A DNA stretch of 64,000 nucleotides, taken from the NCBI RefSeq assembly GCF_003432115.1, contig NZ_QWDC01000001.1, forward strand, positions 1,364,001-1,428,000, given 5' to 3'. The notes under the pieces were generated by a model. The model did not search any database and was not told the origin of the DNA. It saw only the letters and a program-made list of their open reading frames with translations. Numbering within the stretch: the first letter of the stretch is position 1; each line of letters begins with the position of its first letter. Below, piece by piece: positions 8,143 through 16,646 of this stretch. This DNA is from Mucilaginibacter conchicola (lineage in GTDB: Bacteria > Bacteroidota > Bacteroidia > Sphingobacteriales > Sphingobacteriaceae). The position numbers and the translations under genes were made by a program.

Positions 8143-8682
8143 TTAGGCTACCAACTCAGGTATAGCAGGCCAGTCAACAGGTACATCAGTTAAAGCGTAC
8201 ACGTAGTTGGTTATCACTTTATCTCCAACGGCAATGGCAACATCTATCAGGTTTGCTTTGGTATAACCTGCGGCATAGAAGGCTTCAATAGTGGCTTCAT
8301 TGGCATGGCCTTTACTTTCGGTGATGCTTTTGGCAACTTTTACGAGCGCATCCAGTTTGGTATCAAATGAAGCTGAACCTCCACGGATCTCTAATATCTG
8401 ATCATCGGTAAAGCCGTTTAATTTACTGATGGCAGTGTGGGCACTTAAACAGTATAAACAATCGTTAACCTGGCTCACTATCAGGTTTACGGCTTCGCGT
8501 TCTTTGGCGCGTAATGAGTTTTTGCCGCTTGATAGGGCAAGGTAGTTACCCAATGCATGGTCTGATGTGGCAAACACGGCATAAAGGTTTGGCACATGGC
8601 CTATGGCTTTGGTAAGGTTATCAAATATTGCCTGGTTTTCTGCGGTTACGGTTTCGCGGGTTGGTACTGTGAACTTTTCCAT
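8143..8682 (-). CDS. carboxymuconolactone decarboxylase/AhpD-like peroxidase-related protein
   Basis: From ATG 8682 the product has 179 residues. The frame is open further back to 8751, but MEKFTVPTRETV is the family-like N-terminus. The all-helical AhpD fold is marked by the redox site C-L-Y-C followed by the proton-relay His (CLYCLSAH), with an upstream Glu in KEREAVNLIVSQV. Such proteins reduce peroxides through the Cys pair. The AraC-type gene lies 96 bp upstream on the same strand, a common arrangement in which the regulator controls the peroxidase gene. That regulatory link is inference. Confidence 0.85.
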   Translation of the reverse strand: MEKFTVPTRETVTAENQAIFDNLTKAIGHVPNLYAVFATSDHALGNYLALSSGKNSLRAKEREAVNLIVSQVNDCLYCLSAHTAISKLNGFTDDQILEIRGGSASFDTKLDALVKVAKSITESKGHANEATIEAFYAAGYTKANLIDVAIAVGDKVITNYVYALTDVPVDWPAIPELVA

Positions 8683-8777
8683 TTTGTGTAGGTTGATTTT
8701 TTTAATTGCTTTCAACACTACAAAGGTGCATCGCCAAACGCCCCTACCCAATAGACAGATTTCCCGCCGACTTGTAA

Positions 8778-9641
8778 TTATTTCCCTTCGGGAACCAAAA
8801 CCTTATTATTTCTGAAGCCGGTAGGCGAAACGCCTGTATGTTTTTTAAACAGATTGCTAAAGTAGGCCGTATCCTCAAAACCCAGTTCGTAGGTAATTTC
8901 TTTGGCCGATTTTTCGGTATAATTGAGTAGTCGCTTCGCTTCCATCATTATCCTCTCCTGTATCACCGCCAGCGGCGATTTATGATTATACAGCGCAAAA
9001 AGGTTTGAGAGCGTTTTAGGAGATTTGTTCAGCGCATCGGCATAAAACGATACCGTATGCTGGTTGCGGTAATTATTCTCAACCAGTAAATTAAACTTAC
9101 GGATGATGTTAAAGCGATCATCAGACTGGGCAACACCCGCCGCATGCTGGGCTTTCGCCAACCTGGTGATGATAATAATAAGGCGTTTCAGGAGCATCTG
9201 CAACATATCTGCCTGGATATTATCGCGGGTATTAAACTCTTCAATAAAGATCTCTGAGAGCAGTTGCAGTTTCTTTTGCGAAGCCTCGTCCAGCTCAATG
9301 ATAACCTGCTTATCTGACCCATAAAAGATGAAACCTACACAGCTTACTTCTTCATCATGGTCAACAATGCAATAAAACTCGCGGTTAAACTGCCAGGCCA
9401 CAATATCGGCAGGGCGCTGAAACCTAAACGACTGGTTTACCATTAACGGCACAATGCTTTGCTGTGGCATATTGTAAGGCACTTCATCAATGGTGATAGT
9501 TTGGGCAGGGCCTTTATTCCAGGCAATGGTGAGGTAGCGGTGCTCGCGGTCGCGGGTGTAAAACAACCTATCGAACTGCGGCTCATCCATCCACATGGAT
9601 ATCACGCCTTCGCTTTTGCTATCGTTGAGGGTTAGTTTCAT
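8778..9641 (-). CDS. AraC-family transcriptional regulator
   Basis: This 287-residue protein has an N-terminal cupin-like sensing half (residues 1-165) and a C-terminal pair of helix-turn-helix motifs. The first HTH is near SVSFYADALNKSPKTLSNLFA. The second is in KEITYELGFEDTAYFSNLFKKHTGVSPTGFR, the classic AraC signature. It is located just upstream of the AhpD-like gene on the same strand, suggesting a regulator plus target unit. A TATATTTG -7 box lies at 9654-9661, 12 nt before the ATG. The inducer is unknown. Confidence 0.92.
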   Translation of the reverse strand: MKLTLNDSKSEGVISMWMDEPQFDRLFYTRDREHRYLTIAWNKGPAQTITIDEVPYNMPQQSIVPLMVNQSFRFQRPADIVAWQFNREFYCIVDHDEEVSCVGFIFYGSDKQVIIELDEASQKKLQLLSEIFIEEFNTRDNIQADMLQMLLKRLIIIITRLAKAQHAAGVAQSDDRFNIIRKFNLLVENNYRNQHTVSFYADALNKSPKTLSNLFALYNHKSPLAVIQERIMMEAKRLLNYTEKSAKEITYELGFEDTAYFSNLFKKHTGVSPTGFRNNKVLVPEGK

Positions 9642-9671
9642 GGCTCAGTGCAGCAAATATACAAGATTGCA

Positions 9672-10178
9672 CTATTCGCCTAAACCCATGCGCATCTGCA
9701 GCAGATAAGACGTAAACCCAAACTTTTCGTAGGCTTTTATGGCCGATGCATTTTCGCTGTAAACTTCCAGCCTTAACTCGGTTATGTTGCGGGATAATGC
9801 AAATTGTTTCAGGGCATCAATAACCAAACGGTTAAGGCCTTTACCCCGATGCTGCGGCACCACGTACATAAAACCGAGGTAAGCTTCTTCTGCGTGCTTT
9901 AAATAGGGTTTGGATGCATCGATACGTGCATAACCGCTGGCAATAAGTTCACCGTTCAGTTCGGCCACCACCAAATAAGCATCCGGCGAAGTTAGCAACC
10001 AATCGAGGTCGTAATATTGCTGTTCGCCGGCTTTCATCTCCGGGGTAAAGGGGCGCTCTGCTTCTACCACGCCTTGCTCAAACCTCAGCAGGATTGGCTT
10101 ATCATCCAAAGTAGCCTTGCGGATGACGGGCGTATTACTATCAGCATAGGCTGAAGGTATCCATTCGGTGCGGATCAT
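9672..10178 (-). CDS. GNAT-family N-acetyltransferase
   Basis: This 168-residue single-domain protein has the acetyl-CoA pyrophosphate loop as VVPQHRGKGLNRLVIDAL (the R/Q-x-x-G-x-G/A motif), preceded by the LGFMYV strand. The C-terminal strand RLEVYSENASAIKAYEKFGF is typical of GNAT motif B. Substrate unknown; general GNAT enzymes acetylate amines on proteins or small molecules. It lies 30 bp upstream of the AraC gene and may be transcribed with it. Confidence 0.9.
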   Translation of the reverse strand: MIRTEWIPSAYADSNTPVIRKATLDDKPILLRFEQGVVEAERPFTPEMKAGEQQYYDLDWLLTSPDAYLVVAELNGELIASGYARIDASKPYLKHAEEAYLGFMYVVPQHRGKGLNRLVIDALKQFALSRNITELRLEVYSENASAIKAYEKFGFTSYLLQMRMGLGE

Positions 10179-10275
10179 AGGCGATATTACCTTATTTATA
10201 TCTTACAGCAGGCTTTTACAAATGTATTATTTGAGCTATAATAAGTTCTTAATGCTTTACAGTAGAAAATTCAAC

Positions 10276-11040
10276 TTACTTAATGATATAATCATATGTA
10301 AACTTTACATCGTAATGGCTACCGTCAAAATCCCTGTAATTTGTAGTTCCTGAAATCGGAAAGCCATCAGCATTGTATTGATAAGTAGTGTGCTCATAAA
10401 CTTCTTGCCCTACAACAGCTTTCTCAATAATATTATTAGTGTAACCAGCTTTAGGGGCGAGAGAACCCAAAAAGAAGAAAATGTTGTACCCCTTCATCAT
10501 GCTAAAAGCGCCCTTTTTGTCATCATAAGTTATTTTATCTTCGGTGCTACTATGATTTTTTTCGTCAACGCTTTTTGTGAGTATAATATTCCAGGCGTTA
10601 TCATATTTGTACGAATAATAATAAGACGCGTCTTCATCAAAAAAAGCTTTCGTGATCTTGTTGCCTGTTAACTCAAAAGTTTGTTTTGAAACACTATGCG
10701 TATCTTGATAGTCATAATACTTTGTCAAAAGTATTTTATTTGAGGAGTAACTGTAAACCCACTTGCAAGTAGATGCAGATTTTGATAACTCATACAACTT
10801 AACTTCTTTCAGGCGATCTTCGGCATCATAAGTAAAACTATATTCAAAGTTGTCTAACGACCACGTTTTTATCAAGCCTTTGCTATCGTATTCAAATGAT
10901 TCATCAACATGGCCATCTACTGTTATGCTTTTTAGAAGGTAAGTTTTTTGAGCAGGCTCAGCTGGAGTACTATCTTTTTTACAAGCGTTTAAACATAGCG
11001 CTATCCATAGCAACATTAATAAGCGGGTAATTTTGATCAT
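10276..11040 (-). CDS. lipoprotein with YD-repeat-like beta-sheet domain
   Basis: From ATG 11040 (MIKITRLLMLLW) the product has 254 residues. The lipobox is ALCLNAC with Lys-Lys after the Cys. The body alternates short Tyr/Asp strands (ESFEYDSKGLIKTWS, YSFTYDAEDRLKEV, TTYQYNADGFPI), the pattern of DUF4595/YD-like repeat lipoproteins common in Bacteroidota. It probably sits in the periplasm or outer membrane; no enzymatic motif is visible. Its A+T content is higher than that of its neighbours. It is followed by a 97-bp spacer and preceded by the divergent DUF2147 cluster. Confidence 0.72.
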   Translation of the reverse strand: MIKITRLLMLLWIALCLNACKKDSTPAEPAQKTYLLKSITVDGHVDESFEYDSKGLIKTWSLDNFEYSFTYDAEDRLKEVKLYELSKSASTCKWVYSYSSNKILLTKYYDYQDTHSVSKQTFELTGNKITKAFFDEDASYYYSYKYDNAWNIILTKSVDEKNHSSTEDKITYDDKKGAFSMMKGYNIFFFLGSLAPKAGYTNNIIEKAVVGQEVYEHTTYQYNADGFPISGTTNYRDFDGSHYDVKFTYDYIIK

Positions 11041-11165
11041 AATAAGGTTTATTAACATCAAATTTAATAAATATTCTAATTCTTATAAACTTTTTCGTCT
11101 CTACGCACAAAACAAAATCCTATTTACGCGTTATTGCATAAATCCCTATTATTGGGGCCAATTAT

Positions 11166-11627
11166 ATGCGTATACTTTCCGTTATTCTCCTATTTGTTCT
11201 TTGTTCGTTTAAACCGGTTACCGAGCCTGATATTGATGCATCTGCCGATGCAAACCGTATCTGCGGCAAATGGGAATCGAGCGAAAAGAACCTTGTTGTT
11301 GAAGTGTATCCTTATAAAGGCACGTATAGGGCAAAAATGATACACTTTACCGGTGGTGTTACCAAAGATAAACCCATGGAAAGCATTACCGATAAAAAGA
11401 ACCCCGACCCTACCTTGCGCAACCGTAAGGTATTGGGAATGGATGTGGTAGAAAATTTAAAATTCAATCCCAAATCAAACTCATGGGAAGGCGGCCGCAT
11501 TTACGAAGTACAAAGCGGTAAATACTGGAGCGCTGCAGCATCTTTAGATGGCAGCGGCACACTTAAGGTTAAAGGTTACTGGAAAGTAAAACTACTTGGC
11601 CGCACTATGGTGTTTCACCGTATTTAA
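11166..11627 (+). CDS. DUF2147 secreted protein, paralogue 1
   Basis: This 153-residue protein has a signal peptide (MRILSVILLFVLCSF) and one DUF2147 domain. The markers are CGKWESSEKNLVVEVYP at the start, the central KNPDPTLRNRKVLGMDVV, WEGGRIYEVQSGKYW, and the end KVKGYWKVKLLGRTMVFHRI. DUF2147 proteins are small periplasmic beta-barrels of unknown function. It is the first of three tandem copies and the most divergent of them. Confidence 0.88.
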   Translation: MRILSVILLFVLCSFKPVTEPDIDASADANRICGKWESSEKNLVVEVYPYKGTYRAKMIHFTGGVTKDKPMESITDKKNPDPTLRNRKVLGMDVVENLKFNPKSNSWEGGRIYEVQSGKYWSAAASLDGSGTLKVKGYWKVKLLGRTMVFHRI

Positions 11628-11683
11628 CATTGGCTTAATTTGGCATTTGTATTGCCTTAGTATCAACTACTAAAGACAATACC

Positions 11684-12142
11684 ATGACAAAACGCTTCCT
11701 CTCCATTTTTTGCATCATAATGTTGTACAGCAGTACCAATTACAGTACACCTAACCATGCTTCGGTTGATGAGATGGTTTGTGGCAGATGGCAATTGATT
11801 GATGATGCCCTTACCGTGCAGGTTTACCGCGAAGGCGGTGAGTTTAAAGCAAAGATCATCGCATTTGACGACCATGATGATACCAAGCCCATGGATTACT
11901 GGACAGATGACCTTAACCCCGACCCAGCCCTGCGCAGCCGTAAAATATTAGGCATGAACGTGGTAGAAAAGCTTACCTACAACCCAAGCACCAATACATG
12001 GGAAGATGGTATTATTTACGATGCTAAACATGGCCGCCACTGGAATTCATCTGCTTACCTCACCAAAGACGGCTTACTAAAAGTGAAAGGATACTGGCAC
12101 GTTAAGTTTATAGGCAAGACACTGACTTTCAAAAGAATATAG
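11684..12142 (+). CDS. DUF2147 secreted protein, paralogue 2
   Basis: This 152-residue secreted protein is 56 bp after paralogue 1. The DUF2147 core is complete: CGRWQLIDDALTVQVYR, LNPDPALRSRKILGMNVV, WEDGIIYDAKHGRHW, and KVKGYWHVKFIGKTLTFKRI. The C-terminal ~20 residues are nearly identical to paralogue 3, so these two arose by a more recent duplication. Differences cluster in the DDHDDTKPMDYW loop, which may carry specificity. The function of the family is unknown. Confidence 0.88.
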   Translation: MTKRFLSIFCIIMLYSSTNYSTPNHASVDEMVCGRWQLIDDALTVQVYREGGEFKAKIIAFDDHDDTKPMDYWTDDLNPDPALRSRKILGMNVVEKLTYNPSTNTWEDGIIYDAKHGRHWNSSAYLTKDGLLKVKGYWHVKFIGKTLTFKRI

Positions 12143-12236
12143 TCAAAAAATCAGGAAAATATTTCTGTTAATTTATTTGGATTGTAACATTGCTGTTGCA
12201 TATATTTATGTCACACCAATGTCATCCGAGTAGATT

Positions 12237-12689
12237 ATGTTTAGAGCATTACAAATTTCCCTGATCACCCTTTTATTTACAGCGTTTACATGCGCTGCGG
12301 GTTCTGTTCGTAGTGATGAAGTAATATGCGGCAGATGGATGTCGGTAGACAAAGATCTGGTGATACAGGTGTCAAAAGATAATACCGAGTACCATGCCAA
12401 GATACTTTGGTTTGATGACCGCGACGACAGCAAAGAACTTGACGATCATCTTGACAGGCTAAACCCCGACCCGGCCCTGCGCAGCCGTAAAATTGTTGGG
12501 ATGAACGTTTTGGAGAAACTGGAATACTCGCCCAATACCAACACCTGGGAGAATGGTGTTATCTATGATGCCCAGCATGGCCGCCTCTGGAACTCATGCG
12601 CCTACATTACCGATAAAGGCGAGTTAAAAGTAAAAGGCTACTGGCACTTTAAATTTATAGGCAAAACACTCACGTTTAAACGTATATAA
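12237..12689 (+). CDS. DUF2147 secreted protein, paralogue 3
   Basis: This 150-residue secreted protein is 94 bp after paralogue 2. It has a signal peptide (MFRALQISLITLLFTAFTCAAGS) and the DUF2147 core with LNPDPALRSRKIVGMNVL, WENGVIYDAQHGRLW and KVKGYWHFKFIGKTLTFKRI. An acidic loop FDDRDDSKELDDHLD replaces the matching loop of paralogue 2. A strong terminator follows directly. The larger spacer and a separate leader suggest that each copy may have its own promoter. Confidence 0.88.
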   Translation: MFRALQISLITLLFTAFTCAAGSVRSDEVICGRWMSVDKDLVIQVSKDNTEYHAKILWFDDRDDSKELDDHLDRLNPDPALRSRKIVGMNVLEKLEYSPNTNTWENGVIYDAQHGRLWNSCAYITDKGELKVKGYWHFKFIGKTLTFKRI

Positions 12690-12690
12690 C

Positions 12691-12726
12691 AAAAGCGGCG
12701 CTCCTTAAAAAGAAGCGCCGCTTTTT
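12691..12726. terminator. bidirectional terminator between DUF2147 cluster and yceI-like gene
   Basis: AAAAGCGGCGCT and AGCGCCGCTTTT form a GC-rich stem around a short A-rich loop, with T-runs possible on both sides. It lies exactly between the convergent genes ending at 12689 and 12747. Confidence 0.88.
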
Positions 12727-12746
12727 ATTTATCAATCAATTAAAAC

Positions 12747-13319
12747 TTATTGTTTTAAGAACTCGCCGCTTGCAACTAATTCAACTTCGTCGCTTAGCAT
12801 TGGTGAGCCGTATTTGCTGCCAAAACCAAAGTCAGAACGTTTGATAGTACCGGTGATTTTGAAACCAGCATCAGGAGTTTTGGTCATTGGGTTGGTGATA
12901 GTACCACGGTAAGCTGCATCTAAAGTTACCACTTTAGTAACACCGTGTAAAGTTAAGTTACCTGTTACTTTGTATTTGTTGGTACCTGCAGCTTTAACTG
13001 AAGTACTTACGAAAGATAGTGTAGGGTATTTCTCTACATCAAAGAAATCAGCGCCTTTTAGGTGGCCATCGCGTTTCTCGTTCTCAGTATCAACAGATGC
13101 AGTTTTAGCAGAGAAAGTGTATTTAGCATCGCTAAAATCTGGTTTTGCAGCTACGATAGATGCATCAAAATCTTTAAAAGTACCATCAACGTCAGACACT
13201 GCTAAGTGGGTGATGGTGAATTTTACGTGTGAGTGTGCTTTATCAACAGTCCAGGTGCTTTGTGCTGATGCTGCAGTTGCAAATAATGCAAGGGTAAGTA
13301 GGGTGAAGATCTTTTTCAT
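12747..13319 (-). CDS. YceI-family periplasmic protein
   Basis: This 190-residue protein has a signal peptide ending near ATAASAQ and a full-length YceI domain. It begins STWTVDKAHSHVKFTITHL and includes ENEKRDGHLKGADFFDVEKYP and NLTLHGVTKVVTLDAAY, all canonical YceI segments. YceI proteins are lipocalin-like barrels that bind isoprenoid or other long-chain lipids in the periplasm. No redox partner (cytochrome b561) is adjacent here. It is a single gene with a shared terminator downstream. Confidence 0.93.
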   Translation of the reverse strand: MKKIFTLLTLALFATAASAQSTWTVDKAHSHVKFTITHLAVSDVDGTFKDFDASIVAAKPDFSDAKYTFSAKTASVDTENEKRDGHLKGADFFDVEKYPTLSFVSTSVKAAGTNKYKVTGNLTLHGVTKVVTLDAAYRGTITNPMTKTPDAGFKITGTIKRSDFGFGSKYGSPMLSDEVELVASGEFLKQ

Positions 13320-13423
13320 TTTTGGGTTATTTATTTTAGTTTAATTTTCAATTGTGATGCAAATGTAGAAAAGGTTTTTACAAAAGATGTTTAAACATCT
13401 TTTTTTGAGATGTGTATGACAAT

Positions 13424-14236
13424 TCACTTTTTCATAAAGAAATCATCCACCTTCTTGTTGAACTCGGCAGCATGTTCTATAAGCGTTCCATGGCCCGAAT
13501 TTTTCACTATCCAAAGCTTTGACCCTTTGATGTTTTGTGCCATGTAACGGGTGTGGCTGTCGCTTATTACATCATGGTCGCCCGCTATGATAAAGGCGGG
13601 GCATTTTATTTTATGCAGATCAGCAGCAGTTAGGTTGGGTTGCTCCCAATCCAGCATAAACATCTTCCACTGGTTCTTTTCTTTAGCCGTTTTCCAAATC
13701 CTGTTCTTGTTCTCTTCGTAATATTTTTTGCCGCCGTCCCAACCTTTTGGGTCTGCGTATGAGCCGGCATCCGGCGTTACGTTAGCACCGGTAGCGGCAA
13801 AGGCAATTACTTTCTCAGGGTGGTATATGGCCATCATAATGGCGTCAATGCCGCCATCGCTCCAACCCAATACGTAAGCTTTAGGAATATGCAACTGTGC
13901 AAGCAAGACCGAAAAATCATCAGCCATTTGCTCAAAAGTGATCTTGGGGTTGGGGTCTACCGATTTTCCCTGCGAGCGGCTATCCACCAATATCACGCGG
14001 TACTTTTGGGCAAAGTAAGGCACGTTCTCGCTAAAAGCGCTCATATCGCCGCCATTACCGTGTATCATTAGTAGCGGCTCACCCTTGCCATACTCCTCTA
14101 CGTACAGCTTAATGCCATTTACCTGGTAGTACTTACCCACAGCAGTATTTTTGCCGTAGGGTATTTTTTGGCCGTAGCCCAGTACCGATAATAATTGCGG
14201 AATAATTGCCATTAGGAGCAGTTGTTTAAGGCGCAT
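13424..14236 (-). CDS. exported alpha/beta hydrolase
   Basis: From ATG 14236 (MRLKQLLLMAIIPQLL) the protein has 270 residues with a signal peptide ending near residue 22. The oxyanion segment is HGNGG (59-63). The nucleophile elbow is GWSDGG with Ser126. The acid is probably in AGDHDVIS, and the catalytic His is in SGHGTLIEHAAEF near residue 246. The triad is complete. It is expected to be a periplasmic esterase, lactonase or similar; substrate unknown. The longer frame from 14278 would disrupt the signal peptide and is disfavoured. Confidence 0.87.
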   Translation of the reverse strand: MRLKQLLLMAIIPQLLSVLGYGQKIPYGKNTAVGKYYQVNGIKLYVEEYGKGEPLLMIHGNGGDMSAFSENVPYFAQKYRVILVDSRSQGKSVDPNPKITFEQMADDFSVLLAQLHIPKAYVLGWSDGGIDAIMMAIYHPEKVIAFAATGANVTPDAGSYADPKGWDGGKKYYEENKNRIWKTAKEKNQWKMFMLDWEQPNLTAADLHKIKCPAFIIAGDHDVISDSHTRYMAQNIKGSKLWIVKNSGHGTLIEHAAEFNKKVDDFFMKK

Positions 14237-14372
14237 GATAATTTTTGAGCAAGATAAGGATTTAAGAAACGCGCACAATAAAAGTGTTCACGCTCACTTG
14301 AAACGGCGATGCGTTTTCATTTTATTTTCACGCTTCGCGGGTATTTTAGCCCTTTCTGAAACATCAACCTAA

Positions 14373-15008
14373 ATGAATCGCTTCCTTATCACATCCGCTT
14401 TTGTACTGCTCGTTTCTTTTGCCGCCAACGCCCAAAACAGCTTTTTGGCAAACATAAAAGCCATAAGCCCCGCGGCATCTTTTACCGATTCTAAATACGC
14501 CTCATTTGGTTTTGAGTTAGGTTACAGTCGCGAGTTTGCCCATGGCCGCGCCGGAATTGATATTGCCCCTTTTGCAGATTTCCTGAACTATAAGCATGAC
14601 CTGCCCGATCTGCGCCAGTTTGACGGCACAACTTTTTATGCCGGTCTCGGCATAAGCCCGCGGTACTGTTTTAACCCCGAGCAGGAGTTGAAATTTTCTG
14701 CAGTAGTTACTGTAAAAGGTGGCTACAATTATGGATGGGGAATAGTAACGCAAACTTATATAGGCGCCGATGATAAACAGATAGAGAACCAAACTGTTAA
14801 CGCAGGCTTCGCCCTAAACTTAGCCCCGGCTGTTGAGATGAGTTTCCCGGGCAGCAAAACCAACGTTTCGTTAAGATTGGGTTACGATAGCTCAAACTTT
14901 GGCAAAGGGCTTAACCGTTTAAGGTCGCAATACTATGCGCCCATAAATTATTCTTCGGGCGGTATTTTCCTGGGTGTGGTTTTAAGATTGGGCCGAAGGG
15001 ATTATTAG
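14373..15008 (+). CDS. outer membrane beta-barrel protein
   Basis: This 211-residue protein has a signal peptide (SFAANAQ, about residue 21). The body alternates amphipathic strands ending in LRLG-type turns (FGFELGYSREF, NVSLRLGYDSSNF) and closes with GGIFLGVVLRLGRRDY, an aromatic-ending last strand. This is consistent with a small, about 8-stranded outer-membrane barrel of the Bacteroidota type. No ligand is known. It converges with the gene at 15005 and overlaps its stop codon by 4 bp. Confidence 0.75.
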   Translation: MNRFLITSAFVLLVSFAANAQNSFLANIKAISPAASFTDSKYASFGFELGYSREFAHGRAGIDIAPFADFLNYKHDLPDLRQFDGTTFYAGLGISPRYCFNPEQELKFSAVVTVKGGYNYGWGIVTQTYIGADDKQIENQTVNAGFALNLAPAVEMSFPGSKTNVSLRLGYDSSNFGKGLNRLRSQYYAPINYSSGGIFLGVVLRLGRRDY

Positions 15009-15499
15009 TCGATTTGACCATCCACAAGAGTTAGTAGAAACTCTTTATTTACATTACGTTCATAACTAAAACCACCGTACGCCATAGCATAGCCGGCTAA
15101 TGGCATTAACCACACAAATAGCACCGCAAAACTTGGATCTGGTTGTGTAAACAAGCTAATTGTAGTCGCTATGGCGCCAGAGGCAGCCCCGCAGATCCAC
15201 AAACTCATAAAAACAATTATAAGGCCCTGTATCTCCATTTCAACCTTAATGGTACTACCGCTACCCATGGGTTTAATAACGCCGCGTATTTGGGGCAGAA
15301 AAGGATTACGGTATTGTATACGCCTTTTAACATCAAAAAAGCCGTCTACAATGTATCCACTGAAATAGGTATCATCAACGTTTGCTTTTCTTAAAAAATT
15401 ATATTTCTCGTAAGAGATATTCTTATCCAGCAAATCGCGCACTTCCTGTTCTGGTTTGCTGGTATAAATAGTAAAGCTGTCTCGCGGCAGGATCTTCAT
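15005..15499 (-). CDS. hypothetical protein with two membrane segments
   Basis: From ATG 15499 (MKILPRDSFTIYTSKPEQEV) the product has 164 residues. The N-terminal 95 residues look like a small soluble alpha/beta domain. Two C-terminal hydrophobic segments follow (GLIIVFMSLWICGAASGAI and AVLFVWLMPLAGYAMAY), then a short tail. A longer frame to 15571 would overlap the oxidoreductase gene and is unlikely. The stop codon overlaps the convergent barrel gene. The family is not recognised. Confidence 0.65.
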   Translation of the reverse strand: MKILPRDSFTIYTSKPEQEVRDLLDKNISYEKYNFLRKANVDDTYFSGYIVDGFFDVKRRIQYRNPFLPQIRGVIKPMGSGSTIKVEMEIQGLIIVFMSLWICGAASGAIATTISLFTQPDPSFAVLFVWLMPLAGYAMAYGGFSYERNVNKEFLLTLVDGQID

Positions 15500-15518
15500 C
15501 TTATGAAAGTAAAGAATT

Positions 15519-16625
15519 TTACCCGATCTTCTCCCATTTGCCACTATCCAAACTACGGTAAATAGCATCAATCACTTTCATATCCTTCTCACCCTCTTCG
15601 CCGGGCACGCGGCTTTGTTTGTTGAGGCGTACACAGGTAGCAAAATCATCCATCTGTGCGGCCTGCTGGTTAATGTTGGGAAGATCCATCTGCTTGCCGT
15701 TCACATGGCCATCAATGCCGTCGTAACCGTAGGCCGGTTCTACATCAAACTTGCCTTTCTCAGCAGTTACACGCAGAAAACCCAGGTTATCGTTATAGCT
15801 TGATTTGCCGGTCACCTTTTGCCCGCCGGGGAACTTCAGTTCCCAAAAAACAGTTTCATCCACTTCTTTAAACAGGTCGGGGTTGTTTTTTTCCTGGGTG
15901 GCTTTTACAGCAATTGGTTCCTGCCCCAGCGTATAACGAGCCGCCTGTATGGCGTAGATGCCCATATCCATCAGCCCGCCGCCACCTGCAAGGGCTTTCT
16001 TTAAGCGCCAGGCGTTAGGGTTGCCGCCGTACACAAAGCCGTTACCTGTTTCAATAATGGTAACCTTGCCTAAAACCTGTTTTTGCCCAAGGCGCATGGC
16101 TTCCTGGTTATGCGGTTCAAAATGCAGGCGATAACCTATGGATAGTAAACGGTTTGCTTGCCTGCAAGCTGCTATCATCGCGCGGCAGTCGGCAGCGTTA
16201 AGCGCCATCGGCTTTTCGCATATTACATGCTTACCGGCTTTGGCAGCGCGGATAGTAAATTCTTTATGCATTGATACCGGCAGCACCACGTAAACAATAT
16301 CAATATCAGGATTATTGGCTATCTCATCAAACGTTTGGTAGTTGTAGATATTCTTTTGCGGGATGTTGTATTTCTTAGCCCATTCAACAGCCTTTGCGGG
16401 GGTGCCGGTAACAATACCTGCCAGGTAGCAATTAGCGGTTTTCTGTAAAGCGGGCGCTAACAAACCACCGGCATAGCCGCCCAAACCAACTAAGGCAATA
16501 CCCAGCTTTTTATCGGGCGCAGCACAGGCAGCAGATAACACCGCCGGACTAACCGCCAGCACACCTGCCATTAATGAACCTTTACGTATAAAATCTCTGC
16601 GCGATGTTTTAGTTTCCGGTTTCAT
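15519..16625 (-). CDS. Tat-exported Gfo/Idh/MocA-family oxidoreductase
   Basis: This 368-residue protein starts with a twin-arginine signal (TSRRDFIRKGSLMAGVLAV), so it is folded with its cofactor before export. The Rossmann fold opens with IALVGLGGYAGG. The signature EKPMALN (the Lys that stabilises catalysis) lies near residue 138, and the C-terminal (beta-alpha)-sheet dimer domain follows. NAD(P)-dependent sugar oxidoreductases of this type, exported by Tat, are frequent in Bacteroidota glycan use. The substrate sugar is unknown and no glycoside hydrolase adjoins it. The gene after it, at 15005, is 19 nt downstream. Confidence 0.9.
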   Translation of the reverse strand: MKPETKTSRRDFIRKGSLMAGVLAVSPAVLSAACAAPDKKLGIALVGLGGYAGGLLAPALQKTANCYLAGIVTGTPAKAVEWAKKYNIPQKNIYNYQTFDEIANNPDIDIVYVVLPVSMHKEFTIRAAKAGKHVICEKPMALNAADCRAMIAACRQANRLLSIGYRLHFEPHNQEAMRLGQKQVLGKVTIIETGNGFVYGGNPNAWRLKKALAGGGGLMDMGIYAIQAARYTLGQEPIAVKATQEKNNPDLFKEVDETVFWELKFPGGQKVTGKSSYNDNLGFLRVTAEKGKFDVEPAYGYDGIDGHVNGKQMDLPNINQQAAQMDDFATCVRLNKQSRVPGEEGEKDMKVIDAIYRSLDSGKWEKIG

Positions 16626-16646
16626 GGCCTGTGTGTTTTTTAGTTA

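Noticed and set aside
15500..15571. N-terminal extension of the hypothetical membrane protein at 15005
   Set aside because: It would overlap the oxidoreductase gene by 53 bp; ATG 15499 gives a compact protein after that gene's stop.
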